64,000 bases of DNA from Patella vulgata. Taxonomy: Eukaryota; Mollusca; Gastropoda; Patellidae. Both the position numbers and the translations under genes were made by a program. Shown in pieces: positions 21,691-33,721 of the stretch (the stretch's first letter is position 1; every line of letters starts with the position of its first letter). The notes below the pieces were generated by a model that saw nothing but the letters and a program-made list of their open reading frames with translations, did not search any database and was not told the DNA's origin. The stretch spans positions 32,196,890 through 32,260,889 of the forward strand of contig NC_065882.2 of NCBI RefSeq assembly GCF_932274485.2, written 5' to 3'.

Positions 21691-23446
21691 TTAATGGGCA
21701 AGCGTGATGAAGGGAAGCATCCTGTGGTTGATAATGATACTGAATCCCTCGCAACCAAATTCAGTAACTTTTTCCATGATAAGATTGTCACAATCCAGCA
21801 GTCGATAAATAATCACGATTACTCTAGTCTTGCATTTAAGAATCCTAGATATTCCGGTACTTTACTGGGAGCTTTTACACCTTTTACGGATGATGAAATT
21901 CAGAAACTAGTGCAATCCTCAAAACCAACATCATGCGAGCTTGATCAAATTCCGACTAGCATTTTTCTAACATATCTGGGCATTCTACTGCCAACCATCA
22001 CCAGCATTATCAATAAGAGCCTTGTGACTGGTACTGTTCCAGCACTCTTCAAATCAGCTGTGGTAAAACCTTACTTAAGAAACCATCTCTTGATCCAAAT
22101 ATTCTTAAAAATTACAGGCCGGTTTCCAATCTGTCCTTTTTATCCAAGATTCTGGAAAAAGCAGTCAAAACCCGGTTATTTGATCATCTTGAAAAAAACA
22201 ACTTGTTTTGTGAGTTTCAGTCAGCTTATAGACCTCATCATGGAACTGAAACAGCCTTAAACAAAGTTGTAAACGACCTTAAGATGTGTGTCGATAAGGG
22301 ACGTCTTTCACAGCTGATGTTGTTAGATCTTTCGGCAGCTTTCGACACAATAGACCACCAAAAGGTGCCTTTCCGTCTTCAGAAAGACTTTGGTATTAAT
22401 GGCGCTGTTTTGGAATGATTTAGATCTTATCTGTCATCTCGAAATCAATCTGTGATTGTCAACTCAGACAAATCAGAATGTGTTCCGCTAGTGTGTGGTG
22501 TTCCTCAAGGTTCTGTTTTAGGACCTGTTTTATTTACCATGTATACAAAGCAGCTTGGAGATGTTCTAAATCAAAATTCTGTCTGTCACCATCTTTATGC
22601 TGACGACACCCAACTTTTAGATTCGTTTACTCCTGGATCAGATCAGACAGAGGTGCTCACTAAAATGGCTACCAGTATCGGACAAATTAAAACCTGGATG
22701 AATTTAAATCGCTTGAAATTAAATGCAGATAAAACCGAAGTGATCCTATTTGGCTCCAAAACTCGATTATCGCACTTGTCAAATTTAAAATTCGACATAG
22801 GAGGTATGGAATTTCCGCCAACATCAGTGGTAAAAAATTTAGGCGTTTTATTGGATAGTGGTCTGACCTTTATGAAACAAGTTGATGATCTGTGTAGAAA
22901 ATGCTACTGCCATCTGAAGAACATCAGTTCCATCCGCCATCTTCTCACACAAGATTTAGCTTCAGCTCTAGCGCGATCATTAATTCTATCGCGACTAGAC
23001 TATTGTAATAGTCTTCTCACCGGCCTACCGCAAAATCAACTAAATCGCCTTCAGCGAATCCAAAATTTCACAGCAAGAATGGTCACAAGATCTCCATATC
23101 ATTGTCACATAACCCCAGTTCTCCAAACCCTTCATTGGTTACCAGTCAGTGCCCGGATAGACTTAAAATACTCTGCCTAACACATCAGTGTGTCAGTGGA
23201 GAGGCTCCTGATTACCTCTGCAAATTAATTCAACGGTATATTCCAAAAAGACAGTTGCGTTCAGAAAATCTCAATCAGCTAGTGGTACCAAAGTGGAAAC
23301 TTGCTACCTTTGGACAAAGAGCGTTTGCTGTTGCTGCCGCTGAAAGATGGAATGCACTTCCAGTTGATCTCCGTTTTGTGACTTCTTTATCAATCTTCAA
23401 ATCTCGATTAAAAACTCATCTTTTCAAAACTCACTACAGAAATTGA
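21691..23446 (+). pseudogene. LINE ORF, reverse transcriptase part, broken
   Basis: It continues the LINE frame after the insertion. A frameshift near 22080 precedes the NYRPVSNLSFLSK block. QSAYRPHHGTETAL (near 22220), LLDLSAAFDTIDH (22320-22360), VCGVPQGSVLGP (22490) and the catalytic YADD box (22596-22607) are readable. A stop falls at 22416-22418, where the family usually has Trp in WFxSYL. A second frameshift near 23160 separates HWLPVSARIDLK from LCLTHQCVSGEAPDYL. The C-terminal block WNALPVDLR and FKSRLKTHLF is the usual CR1/L2 end. Reverse transcriptase motifs are intact, but the protein cannot be made as one chain. Confidence 0.9.
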
Positions 23447-23562
23447 CCCCCCCCCCCCCAAAACATAGAGCCAAAAGACTTTTGTATAGTTGTATGCGCT
23501 ATGAACACGATTTGTGGATTTGGCGCTATATAAATGGACATGTTATTATTATTATTTATTTA

Positions 23563-23979
23563 TTTATAATTGCATATTGCGCCGATTGTCACTTTCGGTC
23601 ATCGGCATCGTAACTTGTTTAGAAATAAATCAATTCTCATTCTCATGTTATCATAGTTTGTTATGTTTTTTTGAGGTGTGATTGTATGTGATTTGTCACC
23701 TTTTACAATTAACTGGTGAACATTCTATATGCCTACTATTGGCATATTATTAAAATTGCACTTCATTTAATCTGGACTGCTTCATGCTACAACGGATTAT
23801 CTATGAAAACATGCAAACCATTATTGATATTGATGAGACTTTATAATTATTTGATTGGCTCATCTACATTCGAGAAATGTTCGGTTTGACATTTTATATG
23901 GATTACTGCTGTGTTTTTATTGTGTTTCCCCGAGTTGACCATCTGGAAATATCGTTTTACAGCAGATACATTCTAGTAA
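23563..23979 (+). repeat. Y-repeat continuation after the LINE
   Basis: CGATTGTCACTTTCGGTCAT, CATCGTAACTTGTTT and GATTGTATGTGATTTGTCAC reappear as their complement at 57310-57480. This shows that the LINE was inserted into, or beside, this repeat. Confidence 0.55.
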
Positions 23980-24452
23980 GCGAATTCCGGTGTTTTAAAG
24001 TAATTTTTTATTAATGTAAAATATTAGTAAATACGAAGGTCTAACGTGCAAATTCAGATATTTTGTATGTGAATTCCGGTGTTTTAAAGTAATTTATTAT
24101 TATTGTAAAATATTTGTGATCGAGTACGAAGGTCTGAAGTGCGAATTCCGATATTTGAAAGTGAATTCCGGTGTTTATATGTTTTCAATTTGAATTCCGG
24201 TGATTTTCGGTGTTAAAAAGTAATTTATTATTAATGTAAAATATTAGTAAATACGAAGGTCTTAAGTGCGATTTCCGATATGTTGAAAGTGAATTCTGAT
24301 GTTTATACGTTTTCAAAGTGAATCCCGGTGATTTAAAGTAATTTATTATTAATGTAAAATATTAGTAAATACGAAGGTCTTCAGTGCGAATTCAGATATG
24401 TTGAAAGTGAATTCCGGTGTTTATATGTTTTCAATGTGAATTCCGGTGTTTA
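23980..24452 (+). repeat. GAATTCCGGTG minisatellite, ~120-150 bp units
   Basis: GTGAATTCCGGTGTTT alternates with TAATTTATTATTAATGTAAA and AATACGAAGGTCTTAAGTGC, three to four rounds. Words in the complementary sense (CACCGGAATTC) lie at 18160-18235 and 18747-18800, and one plus-sense word lies near 57080. Confidence 0.75.
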
Positions 24453-25451
24453 TATAATAAACCTAACATTCTTGTAGATTGTTTGTGCTTTTATTCAAAA
24501 TACAGACCCAGAATCCCATTTTAATTGTCATTTGTTATTTGAAGCTTCATAGTGCATATAAACACCTTCGTACACAGCGAAGCGTAGACACCGAAACCGA
24601 CATCGTGTGTAGATGGAAGTAGCACACATGTGAAAAGTTCCGTATTCTGTGAAATCTTGTATCTTTACTAATCCAGAAACATTGAAAACGCATTTCTTTG
24701 CACTTTTGTTTATCACAAAGTAGATAAAATACAAACTTAATCTAATTTCATTCCAGCGAAAACAGCAGAGGCTTATTGAAATTGTTCTACCTGATCTGCC
24801 CGCCCGCCTACCACCCGCAGGAGTAGGCTACCCATATTATTTCATTGCCAACCGCATGTTCTATCTATATACCATTCGTATATTTCATTTCCTACCAATA
24901 CTTCATTTCCACCCCCCCCCCCCTTAGAAAGAGAGAGAGAGACCTCAATGACAGACCTTATGATACAGCTCACACGTGCTACCCCCCCCCCTCCGCCATT
25001 TCTTTATTGGCATCCCGTATTCATTTGCTACTCATAGCCTACATTACTCTCTCAACCATGTGTTTTATTGTCAAACATATAATTCATTTACATCTACTCA
25101 CATAGGCGTACGTCCAGCCAGGGATGAGGTCGTAATTTCTTAAAATTGACTGAGGGATTAAAATTCGGCATAAAATTTAGAACATTTAATGTCAGTTTAA
25201 TACACAGTGACATTTTTTCGGGAATCATGAATGTTTGTTTAAGCGTCTCTGCTGTGTACGTAGCCTACTCTAAACGATATATTTTTTTAGGCATGATCAT
25301 AATTTGTTTTGGCTATTTCCTCTTGTCAGTGGTGCAGGATGGAGGGCCTGATAAGGACAGGTGTGTAGTCGCCCGGATGGTACGAAAAAAACGGGGACCA
25401 GTGTATACATTGGCGTATTCGGGCAAAATTTCCCTCATATGAAACTGGAAT
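24453..25451. other. Unassigned sequence with long C runs
   Basis: Runs of 10-14 C lie near 24911 and 24983, and an AGAGAGAG tract lies near 24930. A pyrimidine-rich acceptor-like TTTCATTCCAG ends near 24757, but no exon can be supported. Confidence 0.3.
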
Positions 25452-25615
25452 GAGAGAGAGAGGGGGTCATTTCGGGACTAACACATAGGGTTCAATTATT
25501 TTATTTGAATAATTCCCTTGCGCGTAGGGGTCTTTAGACTTTAGCAGTGGTAGGACCCGGAGAAAACCCATGGGGTTGGACAGGCGACCCTACTCCTTGT
25601 CACGTACAACAGGTG
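25452..25615 (-). mobile_element. SINE family 2, 3' portion
   Basis: From the minus strand: ACGTGACAAGGAGTAGGGTC, then TTGCGCGTAGGGG complement words (CCCCTACGCGCAAG), AATAAAATAATTGAACC and a (CT)n tail. The tRNA-like head is missing or degraded. Confidence 0.6.
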
Positions 25616-26066
25616 AATCGAAACCAAGCCGAAACAGGTAAAAATATGAAGTATTTTATTATATCTTATTGTACATATCTCTCGGGTTTTTTGTGCCATT
25701 CGTTTTTATTTTTCATATTAAGCAGCAGGATTTTATTTCATTTTTTTTATCTACTCGAACGTTTTACTTTCAACCACTGTTTATTTCCAGTCCATATATT
25801 TGAATAAAACTATTTTGTCTTATTTAAACCTTTCAATCGACATGTCATGGCTATAAATAGACCTCCAATGGCACTGTGTCAAACAATGTTTGTTGTAGTA
25901 GTAATTTTCGCATTTTTACTGCAACGAAAATGATGTATGTGCATTTTGTGTGACGAAGTTAAACTAGTTTTAGTGGTTGGTAGCATTACCCCTCGACCAG
26001 ACATCGTGATAGGACAGAGAATATCGATTTAAAAAAAAGAATGGCAAATAACGAAAACGAATGGCA
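25616..26066. other. Unassigned
   Basis: AT-rich. The last bases contain AACGAATGGCAAA, resembling the hairpin module at 56955-56982, just before the AACTAGAACTGC module. Confidence 0.3.
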
Positions 26067-27985
26067 AACTAGAACTGCGATGCAGTAATGACGGGTTTCA
26101 CCGGTGCCACGTTACCCTAAACATATGTCACTTCCGGTACCAATGAAACCATTAAACAGGTTTCCACCTCATCATTGCACACATCAAATAAAATGGACGC
26201 CGAATCAACCAAATCCAGCAATATCAATTCATTTTATATATTTGTTACATGTAAGTGTACAGTACTTCCGGTGATAATGAAAATATTCAATTAGTTTTAT
26301 GAAATCAGAAATGGCATAAGGCATCACATGGTGAAAATTTTATGTAAATCGAATAATAATTGCCACTTTTATAGACCAAAAACCTTAAAAAGTGACTTGT
26401 AGAAAAGCGTCAATTCCTCTGCAACCATACAAGTTAGAAACCATTTTCTGGAATCTGTATGATCGTATGGGTTTATTCTATTTGTTGATTGGAATCAAAT
26501 ATCATAATTTTAAAAACATAACAACTCAGACTCATTTGAATAAAATATCTGTTTTGAAAGCTAAAAATACAGTTTTTGCCAAAATGACGTTACTTCCGGT
26601 GATAATGAAAATCTTAAATTACTTGTATGAAATCGTAAATGGCATTAGGTATCACATAGTGAAAATTTCATGAAAATCGAATAATGATTGACACTTTTAT
26701 GGACAAAAAACCTTGAAAAGTGACCTGTTGAAAATTACCTATTTCTCTACAATTGAACAAGTTAGAAACCATTTTGTGATACCTATATGATCGTATGGGT
26801 TCATTCTATTAGTTGATTAGAATCAAATATCAAAATATTAAACAAACAACAAATACGACTCATTTCAATAAATTATTTGTTTCTAAGGCTATAAATACAG
26901 TTTTTACCCAAATTTCGTCATTTCCGGTGACATGGGAAATGTTAAATTGAGTTGAACTAGTCACAATTGACATTACGCCTCAAATGGTGTCACTTTTATG
27001 AAAATCCAATAATAATTGACTCTTTTACAGACACAATAGCGTAAAGAGTGACTCATGCAAAATTGACCATTTCTCGGCAACTGCTCATATTACAAACTAA
27101 TTTTGAGATAGATTCTCTTCGTATGGATTAATGCTACAAGTTTATGAAAGTTGCGAAGAAATATTTTAAAATATGAAAAGCCTGAATGGGTTGTAAATAG
27201 CTCATTTTTTCACCTATTTTCACCTTTAAATCAAAATGACCCGAAAACGAAATCGAAATTAAAAAAACTGAGCCCGATGTTTTCTGCGCCTTTACAGGGC
27301 ACACACTTTCAGTCATACCAGATTTGAAAAAAATAATATTTGCTTTCAAAAAGTGGTACCGAACTGTCAAAATTGTAGTTTTTGCTAAATTTACGTCACT
27401 TCCGTTGCCGAAAGGTAACTTTACCGGTAACAAAAAAAAATGACATTTTGGATTACGGAGCATATGAACTTTGTTTTATACAAATCGAGCAATAAATAAT
27501 TAATCCAGGACTGAAAAACTGAATTAGCCAATGGGGGTCAAGGAAATTTACGATGACAAAAAATGGTGCCATTTTTGGTCAAATCAGATGACTCTTTAAC
27601 CCTGGGTAAAATACCACATTAAAATATTCATGAATAAAAAAGTTTTTTGTAAAAATTTAAATTTTCAAAATTTGGCGCATAATATCTCCGACGATTCGTG
27701 GAAAATCAAAAATCTAAAGAACCGTGGCTATGTGCCTTGTCTCTGGCTATGTCAAAATGTATCCAATGTTAAAATCCGACGATTATTGTTAATATTACGG
27801 CAATATTTCAAAAATCGACCAACTCGACGATTTCGGACATTTCGCATTGTCGCAGAACGTTCGAAATAGCTTTAATCTCTAAGTCACACCCACTTTTCCA
27901 GTAAAACCGAAGACATCGAATCAATCCGACGAGTAGTTTCTGAGATACAATCAAATTGGAAAAAAAAAATAATAATAATAATAAG
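26067..27985 (-). mobile_element. X-family element, minus strand, without the insertions seen at 1441-5010
   Basis: Starts on the plus strand with AACTAGAACTGCGATGCAGT, a variant of the AACTAGATCTGC module used by the array elements. It then has GGTTTCACCGGTGCCACGTT. The ~350-bp sub-repeats (GGCTAAAAATACAGTTTTTG complement words) are present. It ends with GAGTAGTTTCTGAGATACAA and an A9-(TAA)n tail directly abutting the next AACTAGATCTGC module at 27986. Confidence 0.6.
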
Positions 27986-29820
27986 AACTAGATCTGCTAA
28001 GCAGATATTAAAGCTTTCATATTCACAGTCACTGTCACATGTCATAGAAATAATATGAACAGAAAAAAAAAAATCATTATAATGAGTAAAAATTTGGTGA
28101 AGTTAATTCGATTTTTCACTGGTAAATAATTAAATAGACAAGTGGCATAACTTGACCCGCATCCCATCAGCTATCCTGAAAAATGCTGGAAAAATTAAAC
28201 AAGTAAATTGTGTTTAGTACTGGGTTAATTAAGACAGGCATATGCCTTTGCTATACAGGATGACATGAGGGAAATTTAGCTTGGGAGGTGTAGGCCTGCA
28301 GCCAAAATTTCTAGCTAGCTTAGAAACACAACTCCGCTACACGGTCTTCCATAAAAGAAAAACTATACATTTTTGGAAAGCTTATGATGCCAGGAAGACA
28401 AAATCTGGGAGTTCCAAGCAAAATGTTTGCAATTTATTGATTTAGGGCCAGATGAAATTCGTCAAAATTGTCAAATAAATGCTATTTGTGTACTAACAAT
28501 TCTGAAGTTGACATAAAATTAAATAGTTGGTAAAACACCTCATGCCTTCATCCTTGGCAATGAACAGTTTATTGGACAGATTTTGATGTAAATAAAAATG
28601 CTCAAAACACAAATGTCATGGGTGAATAAAGAATTGTGGAAATCCATTAACGGTAAAAAAGAATTATCTCCCTTTCTGTCAAATGCCTGTAATTGATAGA
28701 CTATCAGGTCTTGTATGAATCATAAGACCAGGTGTGGGCAAACAAGCCCAATAATTATTTTGTTTGTTGGATCTCAAGGGCCTGTTAGGGTTGGTTGTTG
28801 GATGTTTGCTCCGAAATTATCGCTTGTATGGAACATGCTAGAGTCGATTTGTAGCATATTCTAGCCAGGGGATATGTTTGACAGTAGTTGAGTGATATGC
28901 TTTTGAAATAATGGAGATCAGTACCACTTTATAAGCATTGAATCACATGATTTTTTTCCACTAAGATAAACATTCTAAACCCACATACATGTTCCCTTTC
29001 AATTAGCCACTACAGTATTTTTACAACTGTACATGTAGCTGTGAACTACTATTTCGGATATGATTAATGGTCAAATTACAAACATACATGTAGATATAAG
29101 TTAAAAAAAATAATTGTGTATCTGGGCTGGAATGAAGGGAAAGGTTAGAAAACAGGATGAACAGTTGTGAAATTATTTATTAAAGTGAAACAATCATTGA
29201 AAATCAAAATTAAACAGTTACTCTGCACATCAAATGTCATCAAAGTTAATCTTCATTATCATCATCACTGTCACTAAATGTATTAACATCAAATTCGGTC
29301 TCTTTAACAGTTTTTTTTTCATTTTCACATTGACTACACATGCACAGGTCTGTACAAGAAAGGGGGGTTGGGATGGCCTAGAGTGCCGCGCTTCGACCTC
29401 TAGCTGGTCGGTCACCTCTGGCTTGTGGCTGTGGCTTTGATCCCAGGTGTGAGCGTATGTGGCATGGAGATAGAGGCGTCTTCTCAACCTCGTGGGTTTC
29501 CTCCGGGCACTCCGGTTTCCTCTCACTGCTAAAGACCCATACGCGCAAGCGAATTATTGAAATAAAATTGAAACCGTATGTTAGTCCCAAAATGACCTAG
29601 TTTGTGTTGAGTGGACGTTAAACCCCATTTCTCTCTCTCTCTCTGTGTACAAGACAACTTTGCTGGCCATTTATGATTCTTTCTCTTATGACATCTTCAC
29701 AGAATATATTGTATGTGGTTTAATATTCGACGGAGGGCTAGTCATCTTTGCTGAAAAATATAAATAAACATATACATGTACACAATTAAAACAAAATTCT
29801 GGAGCTTGGTTTACTCTCAT
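27986..29820 (+). repeat. Array module P, copy 1
   Basis: Begins AACTAGATCTGCTAAGCAGA (inverted repeat ATCTGCT/AGCAGAT) and AAAGCTTTCATATTCACAG. It matches 37226-39058 nearly base for base, and 40979-42634 up to the SINE tail. It contains a complete SINE (29360-29645). The short frames inside are SINE antisense or noise. Confidence 0.85.
29360..29645 (+). mobile_element. tRNA-derived SINE, family 2, full length
   Basis: The head has A-box-like TGGCCTAGAGTGCC (29374-29387) and B-box-like GGCTTTGATCCC (29433-29444). The body has CCTCCGGGCACTCCGGTTTC and AAAGACCCATACGCGCAAGC. The tail is GGACGTTAAACCCC plus (CT)n. The 9-bp target duplication TGTACAAGA sits at 29351-29359 and 29646-29654. Confidence 0.8.
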
Positions 29821-29909
29821 TAATTATTATAATTATTCTTACATTGTTTGTATTCTATTTTAATAATGAACATTAAAACATGCTAATATTTGTTCATCCT
29901 TGCTGTATT

Positions 29910-30174
29910 GGGTTGGATGGCCGAATGGTTAGTGTGTGCATGCTGTATCATACGGCCTGCCATTAAGTCAACTGGCGTGGTCTCGAATCCCTGGTTGTAC
30001 GTGGCAAGGAGTAGGGTCACCTGTCCATACTCCTGATTTTCTCCGGGTACTCTGGTTTCCCCCCACTGCTAAAGACCCCTACGCGCAAGCAAATTATTGA
30101 AATAAAATTAAACCATATGTTAGTCCCGAAATGACCTTGTTTGTGTTGAGTGGACGTTAAACCCATTTCTCTCT
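29910..30174 (+). mobile_element. tRNA-derived SINE, family 2, variant head
   Basis: A box TGGCCGAATGGTTA (29918-29931) and B-box-like GGTCTCGAATCCC (29979-29991) match tRNA promoter consensus better than the copy at 29360. The body and tail are the same as family 2 (AAAGACCCCTACGCGCAAGC, GGACGTTAAACCC, CTCTCT). Confidence 0.75.
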
Positions 30175-30618
30175 AATTATGTTTTGCATACAATGTATAA
30201 ATACAAATGTAAAGGATGTAACTTTAAAATAGAAGAAAATCAAATATTTTTAATATTAAACAATTGCTTTGTTCTTATACTTCTACAATCATTCTCATGT
30301 TGTTCATTTTGCCATATTTTTGTTTATTCATTCATATGTCTTCTATATAATGATGCATAGTATAGTACACTATGTTAAAAAAATACTAGAAATGTATGTT
30401 TCTTTATCACCAAATGATTTATGTAAGTTGTGAAGTAAAACAGTTGAACATTAAATCCCATTTCAATTTATTTGCATGAGGTGAAGAGAAATAATGGTAT
30501 TGAACAATTGACTATTCATGAAAGATACTAAAGAGAACTTTATTAATTTATACATACTTTTGCTAATTTTATTGTTATATCTTGGTAGTAACATACCAAT
30601 ATAAATAGTAATATTGTT

Positions 30619-33600
30619 TCTAGATGAAGACTATTATAATTGAAATGAAATGGGATTTCACATCATAATGCTATGCACGGACTGGGCTAATAATGACAAA
30701 AAACTACAATGAATACAATAGTATAAAATGTTGCTATGAAATTAAATAAATGTTGTATACAATAATTAACCGGTTTAATACTATATTATACATAAAAGTG
30801 AATGAAATTCAATGTTTACTATTTTGCTTTATACATGAATATCACAGGTCAAATTATTGAAATAAATAATGCAAATAGATTATGATTTGAAACATCTTGT
30901 ATGTCATTGTTCTATTTGTTATATAAGACTACATGATATAAACTTTTTGATAAGCCTCTTTTATCATATTTTGAACCAATGGAATAAAGAGCAAAGACCT
31001 AGAATATATTGTAAATATAATCAAGTTTTTGATCAACTGATCAAAGGAAAATATTGCGAATAAATTTGTTGTACTGCTATTGTAAAGAAATCATCATTGT
31101 TTTATTTGATATTTAGAATACACATAATCGTGTATATATTTGAAGTTAAGAGCAATTATGATTAGTGATACCTGTATGACCAACTCTCAAAAGATAATCT
31201 CATTAAACCAAGTACTTTTTTTCATTTGTATTAGTTGATTTATACTGAATAAAGATAACACAAACAAACAAAAATGAGTTGGCTGTGTGAACACCTCAAT
31301 GACAAGTGGTATCAGATGCCTCAGAGAGAATATTCAAATGCTCCTTGTGATACGTTTGTAACACAATTATAACCTAATGTATTACACGGGAGTGGAGTGG
31401 GTGGGTCGGGGGGCTTTTCGATTGGCAGGGGACTATTAAAATGGGTAAGCAGAGATAAGCAATTTGATGAAACTTTGTGTATAGTTTCATTACATTAGTA
31501 CCTTGACCATATTACCTTGACCAAGTTCGACAATGAGCATTCTCTTAGTCAGGATAAGCAAAGCAACTTGATTGGCCGGGACTTTGAATTGGTTGATGCT
31601 TTGGGGTATGATAACTTTGGTTATAATGAAGTACTGGAACATAACAACCCAGCTTTTAATTGAGCTAGAATGTTTAAACTTGGTGTAGATGTTCATCAGG
31701 TCTTGACTGAACAGTTTGAGCTACAGCTTGGCAATTTCATTGGTCGATGCTTTGGGACAAGATAACCTTGATTTCTATCTGACAGAGAGTGATGAAATTT
31801 ACAGTATAGTTTGATTGCTCGATACTTTTGAAAAAAATATGAAAGTGCGATTAATTAATGTGTCATCTTTTACTTTGGGGTTTTGGCGGGAGACATCATC
31901 CATACTGTTTGCTTGTTTAATATCCCCTATACAATATACGCTCGACCTCATTACCCGAACTGGGGTAGAAAAGTGGGATCTTTGACAATGAGGCAATGAA
32001 CTTGTACATTCTTTTGCAGCTGCACAAGAGGGAACATCAACGCCGGATTAACCATGGTGGTGGGGAGGGGGGCTGATACCGACCGTGAAGCCCCGCAAGG
32101 GGGTCGGGTCAGGGGGTTCTCCCGCTAAGAAATTTTAATTGGAGGCCGAAAACGTGATTTCATGGCATTTCAGGCACTTGTGTCGGAGCCATTTAGAAGT
32201 ACCTCCCCCAGAAAAATAAAATTCTGCCACAAAATTAGCCACAATCCATGCGGGTGCTAAATGAGCAGAGCTACATCAAACCTAATTTTGAGTCCCTCAG
32301 TGATAAATAACTTGATTCAAAATCGTATTATAGCCCCAACGACGATTTGATGAATGGAGACCGTAACGTTACGACAAAGTCTAACACTGTAAGTACCAAA
32401 TAGTCATACGAGATATGTGCATCTCATCAAATTCAGCTTATACCATACCCACAATAATGTTACGGAGTCAGTGAGTTCAAGTTAGACAATACGCTGACCT
32501 TCCACTGACCATGCTTATAATATAAAATCTGTCAATGACAGCTGATTCATTGTTTAGTTTTTTATATGATATATTTAATATCAATAATATATGTATATGC
32601 ATGCTTTATTTTACTTTACACGACCTCTAAAAATGCCCCAAATCGTAAAAATACGACTTTTTGGATTTCGATCTCCTTTTTTCGGCTACCCCGGACATTT
32701 TCAAAAAATGATACAATGATTTCACACAACAGGCCAGCTATTAGCCTCTCGATTGACAAGAGTTTAATCGCCCTCCATTCATTATAACCAATGTCATCGT
32801 GCCCTAAAGAATCAACAAATCAGCTTGCTTATCTCTGCTTACCCTAGGCAAAAAATGCTCATCTTTGAACTCAATCATGACATTGACCTAGTGAACGCCT
32901 ACACCAAGTTTGAACATTCTAGCTTAATTAGAAGGAGAGTTCTTGTGTTCCAAAGTCCCGGCCCTTCAAATTGCTTCTATTTTTCATTTTCAATTCAAAA
33001 TGGTGACCATCACGTGACCGAAATCAAAATTCTGATCCGATAGATTTTTAATCATTCCTTCCAGGATTCCGAAAATATGACGCCCGAGTCTGTAAGTAAA
33101 ATAGCAAAAAAGCCTTTTTCATTTTTCACGTTTAAAGATGGTGGCACTTCCGGTTCGATCGACAAACTCCATATTTTGTGTACGAATCAATAATTACTTG
33201 TCTAGTATCGAATTTTTTTTTTAGGTCATTCTGACTTATATTTCGACGATTTTTTTGAAAACTTTGATCCTTAATTTCACCAAGGGGAGATAATTTAGAA
33301 AATTTCCAAGGACATCATTGAAGTCGCATTGGCAAGATCTACTAACATTCTAAATTTCACGAAAATCGCACAACTATTAAAGAAGTTGTCAAATTGGTAA
33401 TAACTTCCGGTTCAAAATGACAGCGACGAATTTTCGAAATGCCAAAATCCGAAATTGCAGATTTGAAGTAAATGTTTCAAGATACTCAAAGAAAAAAGAA
33501 TTAGTAAAATAGGTCAAATAGTCACAAAGTTACAGCATTGTAGGTCAAATGCATTCCTTCGTAAAATTCGGTGATTTCGGATTCGTAAAACGTTTTGAAA

Positions 33601-33721
33601 ATATATTTAATCAACAGCCACCACCCATTTTTGGGGGGATAGGTAAAAGTTTCAGAACGATCCTATGGTTAGATTCTGAGAAATCCGATTTGTGGACAAA
33701 ACACAAAAAAAAAATAACAAT
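30619..33721 (+). repeat. Array module B, copy 1 (contains C at its 3' end)
   Basis: Runs from TCTAGATGAAGACTATTATA to an A9-10 TAACAATA tail, with a second copy at 42635-45790. It includes GGGGACTATTAAAATGGGTA and GCAGAGATAAGCAA near 31430. The complement TTGCTTATCTCTGC lies near 32825, so these words form an inverted pair. A GC-rich block GAAGCCCCGCAAGGGGGTCG is near 32090. It lacks about 56 bp (after 32258) that the other copies carry. No gene was recognised. Confidence 0.85.

Larger units (their letters stand above)
19423..23562 (+). mobile_element. CR1/L2-type non-LTR retrotransposon (LINE), inactive
   Basis: A single-ORF style element with an apurinic-like endonuclease followed by reverse transcriptase. 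It is split by a DNA transposon at 20906-21690, then carries at least two frameshifts and one stop. The 3' UTR has a run of about 14 C at 23448. It then has TTTGGCGCTATATAAATG followed by (ATT)n, a 3' end typical of CR1/L2-group LINEs. The 5' boundary is uncertain (start set at the first ATG). It sits inside the Y repeat, whose flanks resume at 23563. LINEs of this type copy themselves by target-primed reverse transcription and can mobilise SINEs. Confidence 0.85.

Noticed and set aside
24740-25110. 3' splice site TTTCATTCCAG followed by an 86-codon frame
   Set aside because: The frame crosses poly-C and AG microsatellites and shows no protein-like composition.
29230-29590. Arg- and Pro-rich short frames repeated in three modules (29230, 38468, 42223)
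   Set aside because: They are antisense readings of a tRNA-derived SINE copied with the module; conservation reflects recent duplication and not coding constraint.
29918-29995. Possible tRNA gene
   Set aside because: A and B boxes are present but the cloverleaf does not close, and the sequence continues into a SINE body with CT tail.
32566-33043. Short frames repeated in all B/C modules (for example MIYLISIIYVYACF and MLISAYPRQKML)
   Set aside because: Under 100 residues, no domain, and copies differ at random codon positions; repeat DNA explains the recurrence.
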